A stretch of 61,002 nucleotides of DNA, from the NCBI GenBank assembly GCA_019112875.1, contig DXIO01000124.1, positions 1 to 61,002 on the forward strand. The letters run 5' to 3'. Of the stretch, positions 54,501 to 61,002 are shown one piece after another. Source of the stretch: Candidatus Aquabacterium excrementipullorum (lineage in GTDB: Bacteria > Pseudomonadota > Gammaproteobacteria > Burkholderiales > Burkholderiaceae_C). The notes under the pieces were generated by a model, which had not been told where the DNA came from, searched no databases, and was given only the letters and a program-made list of their open reading frames with translations. The translations under genes were made by a program, and so were the position numbers. Within the stretch, counting starts at the first letter, position 1. Every line of letters begins with the position of its first letter.

Positions 54501-55158
54501 GCTGGGCCGCGTTGAGCGCCTGCACGAAACGGCGGTGGATGCGATCACGCGAGAGATCGCGCTCGCCGTCCTGCAACTGGGCCAGCACATCACGCCACAG
54601 GGCAGGCTGCCAGCGCTGGTCATCAGGCACGGCCTCGGTCGCGCCAGCCACGGACAGCGGCGCGCGGGCGAGCACATCGTGCCCACCGGCCCAAGCTTCC
54701 AGCCAGTCGGCACGGTAGACCTCGTACTGGTCGTACAGATCAGCGAGGCGCTGGGCCAGCTGCAGGCGCCGGGCCACATCGCCGCCTTCCAGAAACTCGG
54801 CCAGGGGCTCGAAGCCGGGCTCGTGCAGGTGGGCGGGCAGCTCGCGCATCAGGCGCCAGGTCAGCGGTTCCTTGTCCAGTGGCGAGCGGCGCGGCACCGA
54901 GGCACGCCCCAACACCTGGCGGTAGACTCGCCAGAGAAAGCGCGCCGGCAGCTCCACCCGCGTGACGGCGCACACGCCGCGCGACGAGGCCAGGGCCATC
55001 TTGAGCCACTCGGCCACGCCATTGCTCTGCACCAGGAAGATCTCTTCTTCCAGCGGGCGCAGGGCCTGCCGCCCCGTCCAGTCGAAGACGGCATCGCGCA
55101 GCAGCTCAAGCCGGTTGCCATGCAGCACCAGCAGGCCAGGGATGATGTCGGACGCCAT
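51592..55158 (-). CDS. recC: Exonuclease V gamma subunit RecC
   Basis: A 1188-residue RecC, the subunit that splits the duplex and reads Chi. Helicase-like folds without ATP-binding residues are seen: LLVLHGNRLELLRDAVFDW at the start, FLVQSNGVAEWLKMALA, and later LLGMNEGDYPRQSARNDFDLM, LYISWTGRSVRDNSEQPPSVLV. It begins 7 bases after the tamB stop, so recCBD is probably read through from the tam genes. Chi sequence in this lineage cannot be deduced here. Confidence 0.94.
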   Translation of the reverse strand: MASDIIPGLLVLHGNRLELLRDAVFDWTGRQALRPLEEEIFLVQSNGVAEWLKMALASSRGVCAVTRVELPARFLWRVYRQVLGRASVPRRSPLDKEPLTWRLMRELPAHLHEPGFEPLAEFLEGGDVARRLQLAQRLADLYDQYEVYRADWLEAWAGGHDVLARAPLSVAGATEAVPDDQRWQPALWRDVLAQLQDGERDLSRDRIHRRFVQALNAAQPSDLPALPRRVVVFGMAHLPAQTLEALVALSAHAQVILAVPNPCRYHWADIMDGRELLFTQRRRQPLREGRALEVLPLDELHGHAHPLLAAWGRQGRDFIRQLDAFDDSQVALERFALPRIDLFDETEGDTLLAQVQARIRDMSPLPEHPRALGTANPEALAADHSIVFQVAHSAQRELEVLHDQLLALFAKPPGGTTISPRDVVVMVPNVDTVASAIQAVFGQYPRHDPRHIPFEIADQRQREHNPLLVAVDWLMRLPQQRCTLAEVRDLLDVPAVRRRLGLAEDDLPRLTEWLAGAQVRWGLSAGQRAGLGLDTCGEQNTWLFGLRRMLLGYASGDGLDFAGIEPYGEVAGLDAALAGRLAELVARLSHWSAALSRPATCADWGVRIRQLLTELFTAADERDRLTLTELDDALGQWLEASEDAGFDGELPLAAAREAWLGGVDATALNKRFMAGGVTFCTLMPMRAVPFEVVCLLGMNEGDYPRQSARNDFDLMARPGQRRPGDRARRDDDRYLMLEAVLSARQVLYISWTGRSVRDNSEQPPSVLVSQLRDYLAAGWGDDVLGQRTTEHPLQPFSRRYFEGDDAHGHDHGQALFTYAREWQAAHDDASLAPAGEDASALPDASEQKELQVRDLVAMLRNPVKLFFLRRLQVVLDDPRDQPEALDDDEPMALFGLARHQALQACLGDAMAATALGGDAIEALHQASRRLQRAGMLPLGALGEMSRLALESDSLPVLDHWQPWQQAHPLLDERRALHFEDDTGLAVHDWLDGLREPSSAEARAGDARPWRVSLPLSRLGQGPRSTLRPEALLDTWVWSLLASACGHPVDTLVLGRDLAVQARAVHADDARELLTGLLQSWREALQAPLPVACRTALAWLDKPESAPRIYNTGDHVHGEAEDVYLSRLYPDFDALAADGRLPDLAEQLYGAYRRWLDSSVTAVPLVADASIPSVTTSAAIATQKGVADA

Positions 55159-55165
55159 GGCCTGC

Positions 55166-58100
55166 TCAGTTCCAGCGCAAGGACCAGATCAGGTCCACCG
55201 CGTTGTCGTCACCCGATTGCGCCCGCACCGTGAAGCGCTGCGCCAGCCGGTAGATCAGCTGCCACGTGCCCTCGGTGGCGTTGAGGCTGCGCTCGTAGCC
55301 CACGTACCACTTGTCGGAGATCTGCTTGCCCACGGTGACGATGGTTTCGCGCACCGCGCCGTCGCTCTGGCGCACCGACAGCTGGTCCAGCCCGATGGTC
55401 GAGAGCACGTTGTCGGTGGGCGAGCCGCCCTCCCCGGCCAGCAAGGCGGCGGCCGCCGTCTGCAGAAGGCCGATGTCCGCGCCGCCCAGCCCGCTGGAAC
55501 CACGGCCCAGCACCAGCCACGAGAGCTTTTCCGTCTCCGACATGGTGGGCTCGGAGTACAGGCGCACACGCGGATCCTGCGCCGTGCCGGTGATCAGCAC
55601 GCCCACCTTCACATCACTGGCCGAGGCCGTGGGCGATTGCGGGCGCATGGCCTGGATGTCGAGGCGCGGGTTGTCGACCGGGCCGGTGAAGGCGATCGAA
55701 CCGCGCTCGATGACCAGCTTCTGGCCATAGGCCGCGTAGGTGCCATCGACCGTGGATACCGTGCCCGTGATCGCCGGGCGACCATTGGGCGTGGCCAGCT
55801 TCAGCGCGCCGCGCAGGTGCGTGTCGATGCCACGCCCGCGCAGGCGCAGCTTGGAGCCCAGATCGACCGCCAGCGCCACCTGCAGCTTGCGACGCGGTGA
55901 TGCCGCTGCAGCCGCCGCGGCGGCATCTTCCGCATCGGACACGCCCGGCCGATTGATCACATTGACGTCATCGCCAATGGTGGGCGCATCGGATTGGGAG
56001 ATGTCGACCAGGCCTTCGTCCACGCGCGCTTGGCCTTGGGCGGACAAGGTGTCTTCCGTCAGGCCCAGTTGCAGATCGCCCGACACGACCACGCGGCGAT
56101 CGACCCGCTGCAGCAGGGCGAAGCGGGTCACCTGCAGCTGCAGGTTGGCCGTAGGCTGCGCGCCCAGCACGGCATCGCCACTCAGGCGCAGGCTGCCGCC
56201 GCTGGCCTCACCATCACGCGCGGTCAGGCTTTCCAGGCGGGCGTGGTCGCCCTTGAGCAGCAGGTCCAGCGTGCCGTCGGTGAGGTGCACGCCGAGCAGC
56301 GTCTGCGTGGCACCCAGCTCCTGCCCCTGGATGCGGCCTTCGTACTGCGGCGCGCCCAGCGTGCCCGACAGCTGCGCCTGCGCGCTCAGCTTGCCCGACA
56401 GGCGCCAGCCCGGCGGCGCCCACACGCCGATGGCACGCAGGTTGGCCACCTGGGCCGCGATCTGTCCGGTGAGCGGATCGTCTGCACCGGGCAGCGCGGT
56501 GCGGTCCTGCACCTGCACCACCTGACGGCCCTCGATGCTGCCCGACACGCGGGCCTCCATCTGCTGCGTGGCGGTCCACACGCCATCACGCGCCTGCAGC
56601 GCCAGCTTCATCTGGCGCACACCCAGGCGCTGGGCAGAGGTGCCTTCGATGTCCTGCTCGGTCAAACTCAGGTCGCCGCTCTGGCGGGCCAGTTCGGCTT
56701 CCACGATCCAGGGCTGCCCCGGCTGGTGCGCCGCCTTGACGCGGCCGGCCAGCAGCAGATCACCGCCCCAGCCGACCTCGGGTTGCAGGCGTGCCAGCAC
56801 CTCGGCCAGCTTCAGCGGTTCAAGCTCCAGCAGCACGTCGCTGCGGCCTTGCTCTTCGCCGCGCTGATCCCACACCAGCTGGCGCAAAGCCAGCACGGCG
56901 CCGAACACGTCCACGCGCGTCGGCGTGGCGGTCAGGCGCTGACCAGCCTTGTCCTTGCGCCAATCGATCTCGAAAGGCTGAGCCTCCAGCCAGGGCCGGC
57001 CCGTCGCGGGCACGAGCGGCTGCACCTTGAAGACCTGCACGCGCGAATGCCAGGCCCGGTCGCTCTCGGCCAGCAGGTTGCCGCGCCAGCCGGACTGGCC
57101 GCTGGCCTGGGCCAGCGCCGATTCGCGCACCGGCTCGCCATTGCCACCCTTGCGTTCGGGCAGATCGATGCGGCCCTGCCACGACCACTGGTGCTGCGCC
57201 GCCAGGCCTTGCACCAGCACCTTGAACTGCTGCAGGCCCCACTGGCCCCAGCGGGCCTGGCCCAGTTGCGCGTCCAGTTGCCAGGGCTTGGCGTCCGCGG
57301 GCGCATCGCCCAGGCCCATGCGCCAGGTTGCGCGCGTGCCGTCCAGTTGAGCCTGTCCGCCGCCAGGCAGGTCGGCGTACACGCCAGAGGCGCTCATCTC
57401 GCCGGACGTGGCCCAGCGCCCCGGGCCAGGGCTGTCCACCTGCACATCGGCCTGGATGCGGCCCGTCAGGCCACGCCAGCCCATGGGTTGGACCCAGCCC
57501 TGCAGGCCACCCAGCGCAGGCGCATTGACCTTGGCCAGCAACCTGGCGCCGGTGGACACGGGTGGCTGGCCATCCAGGCCCACGCCCCCCGGCCAATGCA
57601 GCTCGACACCGGCATCGTTGCCGCCGGCCTTGAGCTGCGCCTTGGCCTGCAGCAGCGTGCCTTTGGCGGAGGCGGTTTGATCGACCTTGACATCACCGGA
57701 CACGGCCACGCCCAGCAGGCTGCTGTCCGCCAGTTGGAAGCCGCCCTTGCCCTGCAGATCGGCCCAACGACCCGGCATGGTCAGCGCGACACTGCCCTGC
57801 CCGTTCAAACGGGTACGCTGCAATGCATCCCCTGCGGGACGCGGCCAGGGCATCCACACGGCTGGGTCGAAGTCCTTCACCTGCAGATCCGCCTTGGCCT
57901 GCCACGAGGCAGAAGTTTCCTGCACTGGGGCTGACGGTGTCTGCGACGCCGACGCCGCTTTTGGAGACTGTTGCGGCTCCTGCGCCGACCATTGCCCGCT
58001 GGCTTTCGCACGCGCGGCACCGGCCGTCAGCGACAACTCCGCCAGATCGAAACGGCCCGGCCGCCAGCGGCCATCCAGCACGGCCTGCACCGCCTCGCGC

Positions 58101-59626
58101 AGCACCTGGCCCTGGCGGCCGCCCGCGTCACGTCCGTCCACGCGGGCCTGCACCAGCCAGCTGTCGTCGTCCTGCCCCTGCACGCGGGCATCGCCCTTGA
58201 GCAGAAGAGCGGGGGCCTGTCCATGCAGCACCTGTGTGTCCACGCCTTGCAGCGACAGCAGCAGCGCGGTCTGACGGCGCTGCTGCAGGTCCCAGGGCCC
58301 CTGCAGCCTCAGCATGCCGGGGGCACGCCCGACCTGAGACGGCAAGACCACGTTGGCATCGACACGGCCTTTGAGGCCCAGCGAACCTAAGTGCTGGGTG
58401 TCTGCCTGCGCCGGCAAGGTCGCACTGGCGCGCACGGACACCACCGGCACCGCACCGGCATCCCAAGGGCCGGGCTGCTCGTTGGCCAGATCTACCTTGA
58501 TCAGCAGATCCGACGCGGGCACCTTGGCGACGCCCTTGGGCACATTGTCTTTGGCGCCGGCTGCGTTCGGCGCAGAGGCCTCGGGCGGCAAAGCCATCGG
58601 CACCACGTCCAACTGGCCCGTGAGGCTGGTCATCGGCAACCCTGACCACAGGCGTTGCAGATCGAAGCGGCGCGCCCTCACCTCCGCACGGGGCAACGGC
58701 CACGGGGCGAACGGGGCCAGATCCGCCTCGGCGGACAAGGTCTGAGGCGCCGCGTCCAGGGGTGGCCTCACCACGGCCTTGCCGTTCTGGCCCGGCGAGG
58801 CGGCTTTCGCCGGTGCCTTGGCTGCGGTCTTCGCGGCCGTCGCCGTCGTGTCGGAGGGCGCCGCCTTCGCGGGCGCCTGCTGCGCCACCTGCACCTGGGC
58901 CGACAGACCCATGCGCATCAGCGGACCACGCAAAAGCACCTTCGCTTGCCCTTTGGGCGACATCTGCGAGGCAGCCGTGAGCGACGCATCCAGCGTCATG
59001 TCGCCCCGCGTGACCATCAATGCGCGACCATCCAGCGACCAGTTTTGCCAGTGCAGGGCATCGACCACCACCTCGTGCGTGGGCCGGCCAGGCTTGCTGC
59101 CCGGCTGCTGCAACGCCAGCCGCCCCGCGATGTCCGTCAGTGGATGCGCCCCCAGCAGGTTGCTCTGAAAACGCCCGACCGACAGCGCATCGATCCGCAC
59201 GCCGAAGGGCAGATCGACCGCCGTGGGCGGCTTGGACGGTCCTTGCGATGGTGCAGAAAACCAGCGCAAATCCGCGCTCAGGGCCTGCAGCCGGTCCAGG
59301 TGCAGTTGCACACCCCAAGCCGAACCGCTGGACCGTTCCCAGCGCAGCCCGCGCCACTGCGGCTCCATCAAGGTCAAGCGAGAGTTGTTGGGCAGCGCCA
59401 GCTCGATGCGCCGCGCGCGGAAATCGCCCCACAAGGTGCCATGTGGCTCGACCACTTTCAGCCCAGGCACCCAGCCCAGGGCCTGAGCCGTGCCCTCTTC
59501 GCTGCGCAGCGCCAACCAGGCCCCGCCGATGCCAGCGCCCACCACGACGAACAAGGTGAGCAAGGTCGCCACCACGGCCACCTTGAACCAGCGCCTCGCC
59601 CTGGCCAGGCCCACGCGCGCCGTCAC
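55166..59626 (-). CDS. tamB: Translocation and assembly module protein TamB
   Basis: A 1486-residue protein with an N-terminal membrane anchor (about 17-38, VVATLLTLFVVVGAGIGGAW), a very long region of repeating beta-rich segments and a conserved DUF490 C-terminal domain ending in a barrel-like strand (VDLIWSLRWN). TamB spans the periplasm as a hydrophobic groove, now thought to move phospholipids to the outer membrane, and helps TamA with assembly. A low-complexity Ala/Lys/Pro stretch lies near residues 250-290. The start is GTG at 59626, forming a GTGA overlap with tamA. The C-terminal 400 residues are the best-conserved part by eye. Confidence 0.92.
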   Translation of the reverse strand: MTARVGLARARRWFKVAVVATLLTLFVVVGAGIGGAWLALRSEEGTAQALGWVPGLKVVEPHGTLWGDFRARRIELALPNNSRLTLMEPQWRGLRWERSSGSAWGVQLHLDRLQALSADLRWFSAPSQGPSKPPTAVDLPFGVRIDALSVGRFQSNLLGAHPLTDIAGRLALQQPGSKPGRPTHEVVVDALHWQNWSLDGRALMVTRGDMTLDASLTAASQMSPKGQAKVLLRGPLMRMGLSAQVQVAQQAPAKAAPSDTTATAAKTAAKAPAKAASPGQNGKAVVRPPLDAAPQTLSAEADLAPFAPWPLPRAEVRARRFDLQRLWSGLPMTSLTGQLDVVPMALPPEASAPNAAGAKDNVPKGVAKVPASDLLIKVDLANEQPGPWDAGAVPVVSVRASATLPAQADTQHLGSLGLKGRVDANVVLPSQVGRAPGMLRLQGPWDLQQRRQTALLLSLQGVDTQVLHGQAPALLLKGDARVQGQDDDSWLVQARVDGRDAGGRQGQVLREAVQAVLDGRWRPGRFDLAELSLTAGAARAKASGQWSAQEPQQSPKAASASQTPSAPVQETSASWQAKADLQVKDFDPAVWMPWPRPAGDALQRTRLNGQGSVALTMPGRWADLQGKGGFQLADSSLLGVAVSGDVKVDQTASAKGTLLQAKAQLKAGGNDAGVELHWPGGVGLDGQPPVSTGARLLAKVNAPALGGLQGWVQPMGWRGLTGRIQADVQVDSPGPGRWATSGEMSASGVYADLPGGGQAQLDGTRATWRMGLGDAPADAKPWQLDAQLGQARWGQWGLQQFKVLVQGLAAQHQWSWQGRIDLPERKGGNGEPVRESALAQASGQSGWRGNLLAESDRAWHSRVQVFKVQPLVPATGRPWLEAQPFEIDWRKDKAGQRLTATPTRVDVFGAVLALRQLVWDQRGEEQGRSDVLLELEPLKLAEVLARLQPEVGWGGDLLLAGRVKAAHQPGQPWIVEAELARQSGDLSLTEQDIEGTSAQRLGVRQMKLALQARDGVWTATQQMEARVSGSIEGRQVVQVQDRTALPGADDPLTGQIAAQVANLRAIGVWAPPGWRLSGKLSAQAQLSGTLGAPQYEGRIQGQELGATQTLLGVHLTDGTLDLLLKGDHARLESLTARDGEASGGSLRLSGDAVLGAQPTANLQLQVTRFALLQRVDRRVVVSGDLQLGLTEDTLSAQGQARVDEGLVDISQSDAPTIGDDVNVINRPGVSDAEDAAAAAAAASPRRKLQVALAVDLGSKLRLRGRGIDTHLRGALKLATPNGRPAITGTVSTVDGTYAAYGQKLVIERGSIAFTGPVDNPRLDIQAMRPQSPTASASDVKVGVLITGTAQDPRVRLYSEPTMSETEKLSWLVLGRGSSGLGGADIGLLQTAAAALLAGEGGSPTDNVLSTIGLDQLSVRQSDGAVRETIVTVGKQISDKWYVGYERSLNATEGTWQLIYRLAQRFTVRAQSGDDNAVDLIWSLRWN

Positions 59627-61002
59627 AGCGTGATCCCCACGCTGAAGTGGATGCGGTACTCGCGCACCTCGCGGCCATAGGCCAGGTCCAGGCGCAAGGG
59701 GCCCACCGGGCTGCGCCAGCGCACACCGGCGCCATAGCCCAGCTTCATGTCCAGATCCGACCAGTGGTCGGCCGCGTCACCCGCGTCCACGAACACCGCG
59801 CCCCACAGGCTGGGAAAGCGCTGCAGCAACGGGTGCGCCAATTCCAGGCTGGAGGTCACCATGGTCCGCGCGCCGACAGTGACGCCGTCCTTCTGCACGC
59901 CCAGGGTTCGGTAGCCATAACCACGCACGGACTCATCGCCCCCCGCACGGAACAGCAAGGTGTCCGGCACGCTCACATCGTCGGCGGCGAACACCCGCCC
60001 CCCCTCAGCCCGCACCGTGGCATACCAACTGGAGGGCAATGGCCGGTACCAGGTCAGGCGCCCATAGGCCCGGCTGAACCAGCCCGCCTCTTCCATCGTC
60101 GAGAAGGTGCGCCCGACGGCGCCCTGCACATTGGCCGTGAAGCCCCGTGTGGGCAGGATCTGGCTGTCCACGTCGCGCCAGGTCAGTTGCTGGTTGGCCG
60201 ACAGCGCCGACGCGTCCGACACATCCACCCCATCGGACGACGTGACCTTGGCCCGCACGAATTCGGCGTAAGTCAGGCGCTCCAGGCGATCGCCCTCGTC
60301 GGACTGGCCGAAACGTGCGCGGTAGCTCAACGTTCGCGCATCGTCCGTGTCCAGCTGCCGCGAACCTTGCAGCGACAACAGCCAGCGCTTGCGTCCCTCG
60401 TTCGGGTGCGAGGTCAGATCGGTCTGCACGATGGATTCGTCGCGCCCCAGTTGCACCTTGGACTTGGCCTGCCAGGCATGGCCCCAGAGCAGCCGGTGCA
60501 GGTGCTCCACCGAAATGCGCGGCCCGGTATCGCTGCTGATACCGATGCCGAAAGTCGCCTGCTGCAAGGGAAGCTCGCGCACCTTCACGGTCACCGGTGC
60601 ATCCTTGGCCTGTGCCGGGTCATCGTCCAACGACACGAACACGCTGTCGAACAGGTTGAGCTTCTGCAGCCGCTCCTGGAAATCCAGCAGTTCGGCTTCG
60701 CTGTAAGGCTCTCCCTCACGGAAGCCGGCCGTGTTGCGGATGGCCGATTCAGGCTGGCGCTTGAGCCCCTCGATCTGCAACGGGCCGTAGAAGAAGCGCG
60801 GGCCGCTGTCGGCGACCACGAAGAGCTTGGCCGTCTGCGCCTCGGCATCCACGGTCGCCGCCGTACCTGACCAGACCGCCGCTGCATAGCCTTCGGCCCG
60901 CAAGGTGGCCAGCGTGGCGTTCTTGGCCGTCGACCATGCCGACTGAAGGAAAGGCTTGCCCGCCGACAGCGCCCACTGACGGTTGAGCCGGCGCACCAGC
61001 GA
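59623..61002 (-). CDS. tamA: Outer-membrane assembly protein TamA (5' end outside window)
   Basis: The C-terminal 459 residues or so of an Omp85 protein; the frame is open to the window edge. A POTRA domain is seen with GPRFFYGPLQIEGLKR and GEPYSEAELLDFQERLQKLNLFDSVFVSLD, followed by a 16-strand barrel with GDESVRGYGYRTLG (the lid-lock RGY motif) and the terminal strand IHFSVGITL. It pairs with TamB, whose start it overlaps by 4 bases. The N-terminal POTRA domains are missing from the window. Confidence 0.92.
   Translation of the reverse strand, partial: SLVRRLNRQWALSAGKPFLQSAWSTAKNATLATLRAEGYAAAVWSGTAATVDAEAQTAKLFVVADSGPRFFYGPLQIEGLKRQPESAIRNTAGFREGEPYSEAELLDFQERLQKLNLFDSVFVSLDDDPAQAKDAPVTVKVRELPLQQATFGIGISSDTGPRISVEHLHRLLWGHAWQAKSKVQLGRDESIVQTDLTSHPNEGRKRWLLSLQGSRQLDTDDARTLSYRARFGQSDEGDRLERLTYAEFVRAKVTSSDGVDVSDASALSANQQLTWRDVDSQILPTRGFTANVQGAVGRTFSTMEEAGWFSRAYGRLTWYRPLPSSWYATVRAEGGRVFAADDVSVPDTLLFRAGGDESVRGYGYRTLGVQKDGVTVGARTMVTSSLELAHPLLQRFPSLWGAVFVDAGDAADHWSDLDMKLGYGAGVRWRSPVGPLRLDLAYGREVREYRIHFSVGITL

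Noticed and set aside
1..61002. tRNA, rRNA, CRISPR arrays, insertion sequences, integrase or prophage genes
   Set aside because: Looked for in the translated frames and by repeat pattern; none found. Base composition shows no obvious foreign island.

Overview
The window is dense, uniformly GC-rich chromosomal DNA with long co-directional gene strings and many 4-nt stop/start overlaps. Gene content (System I cytochrome c maturation, TonB-ExbB-ExbD-ExbD, an ssu sulfonate operon ending in a Mop gene, RecBCD, TamAB) points to an aerobic Gram-negative betaproteobacterium, probably order Burkholderiales (inference; no rRNA or tRNA gene is present to settle it). I see no insertion sequence, prophage, CRISPR array, tRNA or rRNA.

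Layout. (1) 1-5.2 kb, plus strand: dienelactone hydrolase-family protein cut by the window edge, cytochrome c', a secreted lectin-like protein, a DsbD/ScsB-type disulfide reductase and a redoxin. (2) 15.5-5.2 kb, minus strand: arylsulfotransferase-like protein and sulfatase, running by an ATGA overlap into ccmABCDEFGHI and then a small lipoprotein. (3) 20.1-15.7 kb, minus strand: an RND pump (permease, then adaptor). (4) 20.5-24.3 kb, plus strand: tonB-exbB-exbD-exbD-TPR. (5) 24.5-33.7 kb, plus strand: an MdtABC-like tripartite pump with two different permeases and its own outer-membrane factor. (6) 35.0-33.8 kb, minus strand: a sigma-54 activator without sensor domain, divergent from (7) 35.3-41.4 kb, plus strand: ssuE-ssuA1-ssuA2-ssuD-ssuC-ssuB-ssuF, closed by a strong bidirectional terminator. 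(8) 41.5-45.0 kb: XRE-cupin regulator, possible small membrane protein, M14-type metallopeptidase plus alpha/beta hydrolase, and a Trp-rich orphan protein with its own promoter. (9) 61.0-45.0 kb, minus strand: tamA (partial)-tamB-recC-recB-recD-class II glutamine amidotransferase, a nearly gapless string.

Two themes recur. The first is periplasmic thiol and haem chemistry: ccm genes, CcmG, CcmH, DsbD, the redoxin and cytochrome c' lie within 16 kb. The second is organosulfur use: a sulfatase and an arylsulfotransferase-like protein for sulfate esters, and a complete sulfonate operon about 20 kb away. The most unusual features are the sulfatase/sulfotransferase pair coupled to the front of the ccm operon, the sulfatase active-site variant CSATR, the duplicated sulfonate-binding protein, and the Trp-rich 111-residue orphan. 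Functional statements come from motifs read by eye and knowledge of families; no searches were run.
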